A stretch of 64,000 bases of DNA from Rhizobium phaseoli (lineage in GTDB: Bacteria; Pseudomonadota; Alphaproteobacteria; Rhizobiales; Rhizobiaceae), in assembly GCF_010668805.1 (NCBI RefSeq), contig NZ_WUFT01000009.1, forward strand, positions 1 through 64,000. Direction: 5' to 3'. This document shows positions 34,443 through 42,599 of the stretch, one piece after another (within the stretch, counting starts at the first letter, position 1; each line of letters opens with the position of its first letter). The translations under genes and the position numbers were made by a program. The notes beneath the pieces are model-generated. The model had not been told where the DNA came from, did not search any database, and saw only the letters and a program-made list of their open reading frames with translations.

Positions 34443-35522
34443 CTAGGCTCCGGTTTGAAAGACGCGTCGCGGATTGCTGCGCATCATCTCGTCGAGAGTA
34501 GCCCCGTCGAGGCCGTGGCGCTGAAGACGGGGAAGGAAGTGGCGAAGGATATAGGCGTAGCCATTGCCGCCGTAATGCGTCAGCATCATCTTCAGAAAGA
34601 CGTCGTGCGACAGAAGAATCCGGTCGAGATAACCGGCCTCGACGAGACGCACGATCGCACGCGCCGCCTCCTCGTCGCTTGGGCTCTGCACCTGCTGGTC
34701 GGCATAGAAGAAATCCATGCCGATCATGTCGTATTCGATAAAGGCGCCGCGCTCCGCCAGCTCGCTCTGATAGGCAATGTCGTCATGCGACGGGTTCATG
34801 TGGCAAAGGACGGTGTGGCTGAGATCCGCACCCTCTTCGGCCACCACGTCGAGCACGCGATGGCCAAGACGGAACCAGCCCGGCAGATGCACCATCAGGG
34901 GAAGTCCGGTCAGCACCTGCGCCTGGGCAGCACCGCGCAGCGATTTTTCTTCCTCGGAGGTGAAATCCGAGGAGACGCCGATCTCGCCGATCAGGCCGAT
35001 CCTGACACCGGTGCCATCGACGCCTTCCCTCGCCTCGCGGACGATTTCGCGCGCGATGTCCTCGACGCTCATCGCCGCGACGCCTTCCGGGTGCGAGGAG
35101 CCGAGGTAATATCCCGCCCCCATCACGATGTTGAGGCCCGAAGCCTTCGAAATACGCTGGAGCGCCAGTGGATCGCGGCCGATGCCCTTGCAGGTCGGCT
35201 CCACCACCGTGCGGCCGCCGGCGCCGGCGAAATCCTTAAGTTCGGCCACCGCCAGATGTTCGTCGTCGAGGGTGATATTGTGTTTGTTGACGAAGGGATC
35301 CTGCCGGAGTTCGCCGAGGATCTCCATGCAGACGAAGCTTTCGGCCAGATATTGCCGCTCCGGCGTCTTCGGCGCGTGCCACCAGCAGCGGCAGTCGTTG
35401 AGGATGTGCTCGTGCATCAGCGTCACGCCGAGCGCATCCGCCGAAATCGGACCGGTGACGGTCATCACCTTGCCGGATCGGACATGCGCTTCCGACAAGC
35501 TCTCTGCTGGCTGTTTACTCAT
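34443..35522 (-). CDS. Phosphotriesterase-family hydrolase
   Basis: A 359-residue metal-dependent amidohydrolase-superfamily enzyme of the phosphotriesterase homology (PHP/PLL) type. Metal ligands are seen as HEH in 'LMHEHIL', Glu in 'GLIGEIGVS' (in place of the carboxylated Lys of classical phosphotriesterase), His in 'LMVHLPG' and 'LCHMNPS', and Asp in 'LLSHDVF'. A Glu bridging ligand is known in some PHP proteins. Family members act as lactonases or phosphoesterases on sugar derivatives, so lactone opening of an imported carbohydrate is plausible. GAGG precedes the ATG; four bases separate it from the permease gene. Confidence 0.87.
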   Translation of the reverse strand: MSKQPAESLSEAHVRSGKVMTVTGPISADALGVTLMHEHILNDCRCWWHAPKTPERQYLAESFVCMEILGELRQDPFVNKHNITLDDEHLAVAELKDFAGAGGRTVVEPTCKGIGRDPLALQRISKASGLNIVMGAGYYLGSSHPEGVAAMSVEDIAREIVREAREGVDGTGVRIGLIGEIGVSSDFTSEEEKSLRGAAQAQVLTGLPLMVHLPGWFRLGHRVLDVVAEEGADLSHTVLCHMNPSHDDIAYQSELAERGAFIEYDMIGMDFFYADQQVQSPSDEEAARAIVRLVEAGYLDRILLSHDVFLKMMLTHYGGNGYAYILRHFLPRLQRHGLDGATLDEMMRSNPRRVFQTGA

Positions 35523-35526
35523 CGCC

Positions 35527-36531
35527 TCATCCTTTCCTGCCCATTCCGAAACGGAAATTGGCGGTGAAGATGCGGGTGTTCAGCCAGATGGCGACGAGAA
35601 TGATGGCGCCGGTGACGATCTGGGTGAAGAACGGCGATATGTGCATCAGGATCAGGCCGTTGCCGATGACGGCGATGGTAAGCGTGCCGAGCACAGTGCC
35701 GAGGATGGTGCCGCGCCCGCCCATCAGCGACGTTCCGCCGAGAACGACGGCGGCAATCACCTGCAACTCGAAACCGACGGCGGCATTGGACGAGCCGGAG
35801 CCGAGCCGGGCGGCGATCAGCAGGCCGGCGACCGCGCAGGCGATGCCGGAGATGATGTAGACCGAGGCGATGATCCATTTGGCGGGCATGCCGACACGCC
35901 GCGCCGCTTCCATGTTGGAGCCGACCGCCACGACCTGCCGGCCGTATTTCGTCGCTGTGATGATCACATAGCCGAGAATGGCGATGATCAGGGCGATGAT
36001 TGCGGGGATAGGGAAGCTCAGGATTTCGCCCCGGCCGAGCGCGAAGAAGCCCGGCGCATCCTTGATCGGGATGGAATAGCCCTGGGTCAGATAGAGCGCC
36101 AGGCCGCGCAGGATCGACAGGCCGGCAAGCGTGACGATGAAGGCCGGAATGCCCTGATAGGCGACAAACCAGCCCTGAACCAGCCCCATGAAGGCGCCGA
36201 GCAGCAGCATGCCGATGACCACGGACGGCCAGGGAATCCCCATCGCCATGACGATTGCCGCAACCGCATTGACGAGGGCGACCTGCGAGCCGACCGACAG
36301 ATCGATACCGCCGGTGATGATGACGAAGGTCATGGCGATGGCGACGATCAGGATGGGGGCGGCCTGCCGCACAATGTTCAGGATGTTGCCGAGCGTGAAG
36401 AAGGTCTCGCTGCCGATCGAGAAGAAGATCATGCAAGCCAGGAAGAAGATGCCGATCGACAGCACCTGCGCATGTTCGCCGAAGAAATCGGCGGCCCGAG
36501 ATCCGTGGCCGCGTTCCGTGTAAGCCGTCAT
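35527..36531 (-). CDS. Ribose-type ABC transporter permease (RbsC-like)
   Basis: A 334-residue permease with about nine to ten membrane segments. The RbsC-class motifs are 'ITGGIDLSVGSQVALVNAV' near residues 72-90, the loop 'GSNMEAARRVGMPAKW' and 'VVLGGTSLMGGRGTILGTVL'. It would function as a homodimer, as only one permease gene is present. It overlaps the ATPase gene by four bases. Confidence 0.92.
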   Translation of the reverse strand: MTAYTERGHGSRAADFFGEHAQVLSIGIFFLACMIFFSIGSETFFTLGNILNIVRQAAPILIVAIAMTFVIITGGIDLSVGSQVALVNAVAAIVMAMGIPWPSVVIGMLLLGAFMGLVQGWFVAYQGIPAFIVTLAGLSILRGLALYLTQGYSIPIKDAPGFFALGRGEILSFPIPAIIALIIAILGYVIITATKYGRQVVAVGSNMEAARRVGMPAKWIIASVYIISGIACAVAGLLIAARLGSGSSNAAVGFELQVIAAVVLGGTSLMGGRGTILGTVLGTLTIAVIGNGLILMHISPFFTQIVTGAIILVAIWLNTRIFTANFRFGMGRKG

Positions 36532-37349
36532 TGCCTGGCTCCTTCACCGACGATCAAATGGACGAGATCCTCGAGGTTGGTGCTGCCGATCTGCCGCTCG
36601 GCCACCTTGGTGCCCTCATACATCACCGCAATGCGGTCGCAGACCCGGAAGAGATCCTGCAGCCGGTGGGTGATAAGGATCACCGAGACCCCGTTCGCCT
36701 TGACGCGGTTGATCAATGCGAGAACTGCTTCGACCTCGGCAACGGCAAGTGCCGATGTCGGTTCATCCATGATCAGCACCTTCGGCTTGAAGGAGGCCGC
36801 GCGCGCAATGGCGATCGCCTGACGCTGTCCGCCGGAGAGCTGGGCGACCTTGCCGGTCAGTCTCGGGATGCGGATTTCCAGCGAATCCAGCATCTTGCGA
36901 GCTTCGGACAGCATTGTCCTTGTGTCGAGAAATGGGCCGCGGCTGAGTTCGCGGCCGAGGAAGAGATTGCCGACGACATCGATGTGGTCGCAGAGGCTGA
37001 GATCCTGGAACACCATTTCGATGTTTCTACCGCGCGCATCCGCGGGGCCGGTGAAGCGGACCTCCTCGCCTTCCATGGTGATCGTGCCGGCATCGGGAAT
37101 GTAGGTTCCCGAGATGATTTTCGTCAGCGTCGATTTGCCGGCGGCGTTATCGCCGACGAGGCCCAGGCATTCGCCGGGGAAGATGTCGAGGTCGACGCCG
37201 CGCAGCGCCTGATGCGAGCCGAAGGACTTGCGGATACCGCGCAGCGAGATGCGCGGATCGGATCGGGTGCCGCCGGATGTTCCGGTTCCGGAAGGCGCGA
37301 GCCCTCCGGAACCGGCGGCAGCGATGTGATGCTGTCCGCTTTCGATCAT
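36528..37349 (-). CDS. Single-domain ribose-type ABC transporter ATPase
   Basis: A 273-residue ATPase with Walker A 'LVGDNAAGKSTLTKIISG', signature 'LSGGQRQAIAIARAASF' and Walker B 'VLIMDEPTSALAV'. Unlike RbsA it has one domain only, as in the FrcA/XylG-short type of rhizobia. Residues 1-35 form a Gly/Ser-rich leader ('GSGGLAPSGTGTSGGTRS') that is not part of the ATPase core. It overlaps the binding-protein gene and the permease gene by four bases each. Confidence 0.9.
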   Translation of the reverse strand: MIESGQHHIAAAGSGGLAPSGTGTSGGTRSDPRISLRGIRKSFGSHQALRGVDLDIFPGECLGLVGDNAAGKSTLTKIISGTYIPDAGTITMEGEEVRFTGPADARGRNIEMVFQDLSLCDHIDVVGNLFLGRELSRGPFLDTRTMLSEARKMLDSLEIRIPRLTGKVAQLSGGQRQAIAIARAASFKPKVLIMDEPTSALAVAEVEAVLALINRVKANGVSVILITHRLQDLFRVCDRIAVMYEGTKVAERQIGSTNLEDLVHLIVGEGARQ

Positions 37350-38299
37350 TTGAAGACGGCCCGGTACGGCTCGACATTCTCCTTGGTCACGATGGTGATC
37401 GGCACCGAGATCGTCTTGGTGACGGCCTCGCCGGCCGAGGCCTTCACCAGCGCGTCGACGGCGGCACCACCCATCGCGGCCGGATCCTGCTGGACAACGG
37501 CGACGACGAAGCCGGCATCGATGCCGGCAATGGCTTCGGCCGTCAGATCCCAGCCGAATACCTTGATCTTATCCTGCTTGCCCTGGCTCTGGACAGCGGC
37601 GATCGCCCCCATCAGCGCCGGCTCGCCGGTGGCGTAGATCGCCGTCAGGTCGGGATTGGCGGTGATCAGGTTCTCAGCCGCCGCAAGGGCGTTGTCCTGG
37701 ATGTTCTGGCCATCGACGACACCGGCCATCTCGATGCCGTCGACGCCTTTTAGGGTCTTCTCGAAGCCGTCCTGGCGGATGTTCTGGATGAACGAGTTCA
37801 ATGCGCCGACAACGCCGAGTTTGGCCTTGCCGCCCATGTTCGCCTTGACGTAGTCGAGAAAGTACTTGCCCATGTCGGCGCCGGCTGCGGCGTTGTCGAC
37901 GCCGATCTGCGCCTTCTGCGGACCATCCGGCAGGATGGCGTCGATGGCAACGACAGGAATGCCGGCGTCGGCCGCCTGCTTGACCGCCGGCATGATGCCG
38001 TTGACGTCGATCGCCACGACGGCAAGACCGGAGACCTTTTCCTGGACGTAGGTTTCGATCGCGCTGTTTTGCGCAGTCGTCTCGTTGTTGGCGTTGAAGA
38101 TTACCAGTTTGACACCGGCGGCGTCGGCCGCCTTCTGGGCGCCCTCATTCATCTGGTTGAAGAAAAGCGCCTGCTGGTTGATCTGCACCAGTGCGACGGT
38201 CTTCTTTTCCTGCGCCTGGGCGCCGGACAGGCCGATAAAGGTCAATGCGGTGAAGCCGGCGGCTGCGATCATCGTTCGTCTTGTCAAATTCAATGTCAT
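37346..38299 (-). CDS. Ribose-type ABC transporter substrate-binding protein
   Basis: A 317-residue periplasmic binding protein, Peripla_BP_4 (RbsB) type. The signal peptide is residues 1-29, ending AQAQ. Lobe 1 starts 'KKTVALVQINQQALFFNQM'; 'VSGLAVVAIDVNGIMPAVKQ' and 'NPDLTAIYATGEPALMGAIA' are the usual strands lining the sugar pocket. It lies 38 bases after the lacI-type gene and is the first transport gene of the cluster. The ligand is not known; candidates are a pentose, a nucleoside, a polyol or a thiamine-like compound. Confidence 0.9.
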   Translation of the reverse strand: MTLNLTRRTMIAAAGFTALTFIGLSGAQAQEKKTVALVQINQQALFFNQMNEGAQKAADAAGVKLVIFNANNETTAQNSAIETYVQEKVSGLAVVAIDVNGIMPAVKQAADAGIPVVAIDAILPDGPQKAQIGVDNAAAGADMGKYFLDYVKANMGGKAKLGVVGALNSFIQNIRQDGFEKTLKGVDGIEMAGVVDGQNIQDNALAAAENLITANPDLTAIYATGEPALMGAIAAVQSQGKQDKIKVFGWDLTAEAIAGIDAGFVVAVVQQDPAAMGGAAVDALVKASAGEAVTKTISVPITIVTKENVEPYRAVFK

Positions 38300-38337
38300 G
38301 TTCTCATCCTCTTTTGGTTTTCTGACGTTGCTGTTTT

Positions 38338-39360
38338 TTATTTCGCGGGCGGCGCAACGGAGTTCCGCACCACGATTTCGACAGGCACCAGTTCCTCCGA
38401 AGCGGATGGTTTCCACTCGTGCCAATTGGTTTCCAGAAGCAACTCCAGCGACCGCCGGCCGATCTGGCGCACCGGCTGGCGGATCGCCGTCAGCGGCGGC
38501 GCAAAAAGATGAAGCGGACCGACATCATCGAAGCCGATGACCGAGATGTCAGCAGGGATCGAGACGCCCCGGCTTCCGAAGACCTCGACCAGGCCGATGG
38601 CGATCTCGTCGGAACTGGCGAAAATCGCCGTCGCCTTTCGCTCTCCCGAGAGATATTCGAGCGCGGCCGCACGGCCGTATTCGATCGTATATTCGCCGGC
38701 ATAGCGATCGGCCCGGGCCTCGCTGCCATGCCGTTCCCTAAGTGCCTTTAACAGACCGTCATAACGCCTGCGGGCGCTGATCATGCGCTCGTCGCCGCCG
38801 ATGAACAGGACATGCCGGTGGCCTTGTGCGGCCAAGTGCTGCCCAGCGAGATAACCGCCTTGCTCATTGTCGCAGAACAGCTTCGGCGCTTTCGAATCGG
38901 GGATATCCTCATCGACGATGATGACCTTGCCGGTGCCGTTGATGAGGGCGGCAAGCGCGCCGTCGTCGGGGTGGTTGGTGACGAAGATCAGGCCGTCGAC
39001 GTGATTGCGCTCGATCAGCTGCAGATATTCGATCTCGCGCCCCGGCCGGTTGAGCGTGGCATGCAGCGAGACGGCGAGCTTCTTTTCGTCGGCTGCCTGC
39101 TCGACGGCGGCGACGAGGGTCGCGAAGAAAGGATTGGCGATGTCGGGAACGACGAGGCCGATCGTGTCAGAACGCCCCCTGCTTAGGCGGCGCGCATGCG
39201 GGTTCGGCCGGTAATTCAGCGTCTTGATCGCGTCTTCGATGCGCTTCTTGGTCTGAAAGGGCAGGTCGAGGCTGCCGTTGACGAAACGGGACACGGTGGT
39301 GACCGAGACGCCGGCGGCGGCCGCCACATCCTTCAAGCTCGGTGTCGTCCCCTTGGCCAT
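38338..39360 (-). CDS. LacI-family transcriptional regulator
   Basis: A 340-residue repressor with an N-terminal helix-turn-helix ('LKDVAAAAGVSVTTVSRFVN', residues 9-28) and hinge 'NYRPNPHARRLSRGRSDTIG', then a periplasmic-binding-like ligand domain with 'VIGFDDVGPLHLFAPPLTAI' near the C-terminus. It is the first gene of the cluster and lies behind two overlapping LacI-type operators (39375-39401), so it should repress itself together with the genes behind it until the imported inducer binds. Confidence 0.92.
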   Translation of the reverse strand: MAKGTTPSLKDVAAAAGVSVTTVSRFVNGSLDLPFQTKKRIEDAIKTLNYRPNPHARRLSRGRSDTIGLVVPDIANPFFATLVAAVEQAADEKKLAVSLHATLNRPGREIEYLQLIERNHVDGLIFVTNHPDDGALAALINGTGKVIIVDEDIPDSKAPKLFCDNEQGGYLAGQHLAAQGHRHVLFIGGDERMISARRRYDGLLKALRERHGSEARADRYAGEYTIEYGRAAALEYLSGERKATAIFASSDEIAIGLVEVFGSRGVSIPADISVIGFDDVGPLHLFAPPLTAIRQPVRQIGRRSLELLLETNWHEWKPSASEELVPVEIVVRNSVAPPAK

Positions 39361-39374
39361 TGATTAGACCCATT

Positions 39375-39401
39375 GTAAAGCGGTTTAGTAAAGCGCTTTA
39401 C
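39375..39401 (-). promoter_or_regulatory. Two overlapping LacI-type operators
   Basis: GTAAAGCGCTTTAC (39388-39401) is a perfect 14-bp palindrome. GTAAAGCGGTTTAG (39375-39388) is an imperfect copy whose last base is the first of the perfect one, giving 13-base spacing. Both lie 14-41 bases before the lacI-family start at 39360. The central CG and TAAA/TTTA arms are typical of LacI/PurR-family sites. Confidence 0.82.
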
Positions 39402-39614
39402 AAGACAATATCGATTGCTCGTCTTTGTCAACAGCGATGAATCTGCGGGACGTATTTTCTATGAGCCGATCGAAGCTCGATCGGACGGCTGAGGCACTCG
39501 TCGGGACGCGCTTGTGGCGCAGCCAGCCGCGGGGGATGTTTCCGAGACCTGGCTCGACGCCGTCGCCCCGGTGCGATTTATGACAAGTCCGACCGGCAGG
39601 TTGCTTGGCTGCCT

Positions 39615-40685
39615 CTATATGACGTGGTCTGTCGACGCATCGAAGAGATGGATCTGGGCCGGATCGATCGAAAGCCCGATCTTGTCTCCTGCTTTCACCC
39701 TGTCGCGGCGCGTCTCGACGATCGTCAGTTCCGGCTGGGTCTCCGCGACGATGAAGGTCGATGAGCCGGTCGATTCGACGAAGGCGATCGGCACATCGAA
39801 ACTGCCATGCCCGGGCTCGACGACGCCGATATGTTCCGGCCGGATGCCGGCGACGAGTTTGCGTCCGGGCTCGATGGCGCGGGCGAGCGCAAGCGTCTGC
39901 TTCACGGCGCCGAAATCCAGGATCAGGCTCTTGCCGTCTTCGGCGCCGATCGCCGGAATGAAATTCATAGCCGGCGATCCGATAAATCCTGCGACGAACC
40001 GGTTCACAGGCCGGTCGTAGAGGTCCAGCGGCGCGCCTTGCTGTTCGATGATGCCGTCGCGCATCACCACCACATGGTCGGCCATCGTCATCGCTTCGAC
40101 CTGGTCGTGCGTCACGTAGACGAAGGTTGCATTCAGCCGGTCGTGCAGCGCCCGGATTTCCTTGCGCATGTGGACGCGTAGCGCCGCATCGAGATTGGAC
40201 AGCGGCTCGTCGAACAGGAAGGCCTTCGGATGGCGGATGATGGCGCGGCTCATGGCGACGCGCTGGCGCTGGCCGCCGGACAGTTCGCGCGGATAGCGCT
40301 TCAGCAGATGCGACAGACCTGTCGTTGCCGCCACGTCCTCGGCGGCCTTCTTGGCCTCGGCCTTGGCAATGCCGCGGATGCGCAGGCTGTAGGTCAGATT
40401 TTCTTCGACCGTCATATGCGGATAGAGCGCATAGGACTGGAACACCATGGCGACGTCTCGCTTGCGCGGCGGCACGCCGTTCATCAGCTCGCCGGCGATC
40501 CTCAAATCGCCGGTCGAGATGCTTTCGAGGCCGGCGAGCGAGCGCAGCAGCGTGGACTTGCCGCAGCCCGAAGGGCCGACGAGCGCGACGAAAGTTCCCT
40601 TGGCAATCGACAGGTCGATGTTCTTCAGGGCGTGGAAGGCGCCGTAATATTTATTGACGCCTCTGAGCTCGATCTGCGTGGTCAT
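39615..40685 (-). CDS. Sugar ABC transporter ATPase (MalK/UgpC class)
   Basis: A 356-residue ATPase with Walker A 'LVGPSGCGKST' (about 34-44), signature 'LSGGQRQRVAMSRAIIRHPK', Walker B 'FLFDEPLSNLD' and H-loop 'YVTHDQVEAMTMADHVVVM'. C-terminal TOBE domains start around residue 240 and contain 'LVAGIRPEHIGVVEP'. Its ATG overlaps the stop of the MalG-type permease gene by four bases. It is the last gene of the second LacI-controlled operon. Confidence 0.93.
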   Translation of the reverse strand: MTTQIELRGVNKYYGAFHALKNIDLSIAKGTFVALVGPSGCGKSTLLRSLAGLESISTGDLRIAGELMNGVPPRKRDVAMVFQSYALYPHMTVEENLTYSLRIRGIAKAEAKKAAEDVAATTGLSHLLKRYPRELSGGQRQRVAMSRAIIRHPKAFLFDEPLSNLDAALRVHMRKEIRALHDRLNATFVYVTHDQVEAMTMADHVVVMRDGIIEQQGAPLDLYDRPVNRFVAGFIGSPAMNFIPAIGAEDGKSLILDFGAVKQTLALARAIEPGRKLVAGIRPEHIGVVEPGHGSFDVPIAFVESTGSSTFIVAETQPELTIVETRRDRVKAGDKIGLSIDPAQIHLFDASTDHVI

Positions 40686-41509
40686 TTGAGGGCTCCAGAG
40701 GTGAGGCCGGATACGATGCGGCGCTGCAAGAGAACGAAGATGGCAAGGATCGGCGTCACATACATCGTGGCGTAGGCCATGATGTTGTTCCACTCGTTTG
40801 TGTTCGGCCCCATGAAGGAATTGAGACCGACGCTGGCCGGCTGAAGGTCTACCGCCTGAATCATCGACTTCGAATAGACGAATTCGCCGAAGGCCTGCAT
40901 GAAGATCAGGATGGCGCTGACGAGAATGCCGTTGCGGGCGAGCGGCAGCACGATGTTGAAGAAGGCCCCGACGCGCGAATTGCCATCTACGAGGGCCGCC
41001 TCCTCCAGTTCCTGGGGAACGCCCATGAAGGTGGCGCGAACCAGGATGACGAAGAAGGGCATGCTCTTGGCCGCGACCGCGATGACGACGGCGAGCCGCG
41101 GATAAGACAGCATGCCGATCTGCGAGAAGCCGACGAAAATCGGCGTGATCATCAGCGATGCCGGCAGGACCTGCAGCATCAGGATCAGGAATAGGCCGAT
41201 ATCCACCCAGACGTTGCGGTATCTGGCGAGCACATAGGCGCAGCCGACGCCCAGCAGCGCGATGAGCGCCATGGAGCCGAGAGCGATGACCAGCGAGTTC
41301 CAGAGATAGCGGCCCATGTCGCGGCTTTCCCAGACAGTGGTATAGGTGCCCCATTGCGGGGCGGTCGGCCAGAAGCTCGGTGGCGTCGCAAACATCTCCG
41401 AGCCGCTTTTGAGCGCAGTGATGTACATCCAGTAGAGCGGGAAGAGATAGATCGCCGCCATGACGATCGAGATTGCCAGCATCAGCCGGTCGCGGTTCGT
41501 CGTCATCAT
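40682..41509 (-). CDS. Sugar ABC transporter permease, MalG-like
   Basis: A 275-residue permease with six predicted membrane segments (first at about 10-30). The EAA loop is 'LEEAALVDGNSRVGAFFNIV', which fits the EAA---G motif. The start at 41509 overlaps the preceding permease stop (ATGA); a second ATG directly follows. Confidence 0.92.
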   Translation of the reverse strand: MMTTNRDRLMLAISIVMAAIYLFPLYWMYITALKSGSEMFATPPSFWPTAPQWGTYTTVWESRDMGRYLWNSLVIALGSMALIALLGVGCAYVLARYRNVWVDIGLFLILMLQVLPASLMITPIFVGFSQIGMLSYPRLAVVIAVAAKSMPFFVILVRATFMGVPQELEEAALVDGNSRVGAFFNIVLPLARNGILVSAILIFMQAFGEFVYSKSMIQAVDLQPASVGLNSFMGPNTNEWNNIMAYATMYVTPILAIFVLLQRRIVSGLTSGALK

Positions 41510-42408
41510 CCGCGCACCTCGTGGCGTGTGGACCGGACGTAGACGACGGACGCGAACATGACGAAGACGATCATGATGACGGAGATCGTCGCGCCCTTGG
41601 CGAAGTCGTATTGCCGGAAGGAGAGATCCCAGGCCCAGTATTGCGTGACGTTCGACGAATTGTTCGGCCCGCCCGAGGTGATGGCGGCAAACAGATCGAA
41701 CTGCTGCAGGGTGAAGATCAGACCGAGCGAGATGATGGCGCCGATGGTCGAGCGCATCATCGGCAGCGTGATCGTCCAGAACCGCTGCCAGACATTGGCG
41801 CCGTCGAGTTCGGCCGCTTCGAAGAGATCGGCCGGAATGCCGGCAAGGCCGACGGAAAGCAGGATCATGTTGAAGGAGGTGCCGAGCCAAACATTGGCGA
41901 TGATCACCGCATAGAGCGAAAAATGCGGGTCCGAGCGCCAGAAGATGTTGCCGGAGATGATGCCGCTTTCTTTGAGGATGAAATTCAGCACGCCGAAATC
42001 ACCGGAGAGAATCCAGTTCCAGATGGCGCCGACGACGAGGCCGGGCATCACCCAGGAGACGAGGAACAGGCCGCGCATCCATGAGGCGCCGGGAAAATTG
42101 ACCCAGAAGAACAGCGCCAGGCCGAAGCCGATCAGGAATTGTCCGGCGATCGAGCCGGTGACGAAGATGACGGTGTTATAGAGGATCGGCAGCGTTTCCG
42201 GCTGCGCGAAGAGGTCGGTATAATTCTTGAAGCCGACGAAAGGACGCGAGAAGGTCCCGAGGCTGAACATGTCGACCTCCTGGAAACTCATCACCACATT
42301 GTAGATCAGCGGCAGGCCCGCCATCAGGAACAGAAAGCCGAGCGGGAAAGCGACGAGCACGATATCGAAACCGCGGCCGTCCCTGACGCTCATCAGGATC
42401 CTCTTCAT
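41506..42408 (-). CDS. Sugar ABC transporter permease, MalF-like
   Basis: A 300-residue permease of the MalF/UgpA class with six membrane segments. Its EAA loop is 'LFEAAELDGANVWQRFWTIT'. The ATG at 42408 gives the usual short N-terminal tail. It is separated from the binding-protein gene by 191 bases containing three stem-loops, unlike the tight spacing elsewhere in the operon. Confidence 0.92.
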   Translation of the reverse strand: MKRILMSVRDGRGFDIVLVAFPLGFLFLMAGLPLIYNVVMSFQEVDMFSLGTFSRPFVGFKNYTDLFAQPETLPILYNTVIFVTGSIAGQFLIGFGLALFFWVNFPGASWMRGLFLVSWVMPGLVVGAIWNWILSGDFGVLNFILKESGIISGNIFWRSDPHFSLYAVIIANVWLGTSFNMILLSVGLAGIPADLFEAAELDGANVWQRFWTITLPMMRSTIGAIISLGLIFTLQQFDLFAAITSGGPNNSSNVTQYWAWDLSFRQYDFAKGATISVIMIVFVMFASVVYVRSTRHEVRG

Positions 42409-42429
42409 GCGTCCTCCGATGTTCCGAAC

Positions 42430-42544
42430 GGGGCCGCCTGGCGCATGATGCGGAAGACGGCCCCTGCCGGGAGGAAAGAGTTGGATGGCATTTGCCATCG
42501 GTGGATGATTTTGGTCTCCTCTTCTCTCCAGCGGAGAGAAGAGG
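42430..42544 (-). repeat. Three stem-loops between binding-protein and permease genes
   Basis: Within the 191-base gap are: GGGGCCG/CGGCCCC (42430-42464, 21-base spacer); GATGGCA-TT-TGCCATC (42484-42499); and a perfect 12-bp stem CCTCTTCTCTCC-AGC-GGAGAGAAGAGG (42518-42544). Stem-loops after a binding-protein gene usually stabilise its mRNA and lower expression of the genes beyond, as at malE-malF. None has an obvious U-tract on the minus strand. Confidence 0.65.
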
Positions 42545-42599
42545 GAGCAAGGAGCCAACCCGGCTCTTTGCTTTCGCTTCAGCTACGCCGAACCGCTCC

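Noticed and set aside
34434..35567. Long plus-strand open frame antisense to the phosphotriesterase-like gene
   Set aside because: The minus-strand gene has complete metal ligands and good start signals; the plus-strand translation shows no domain.
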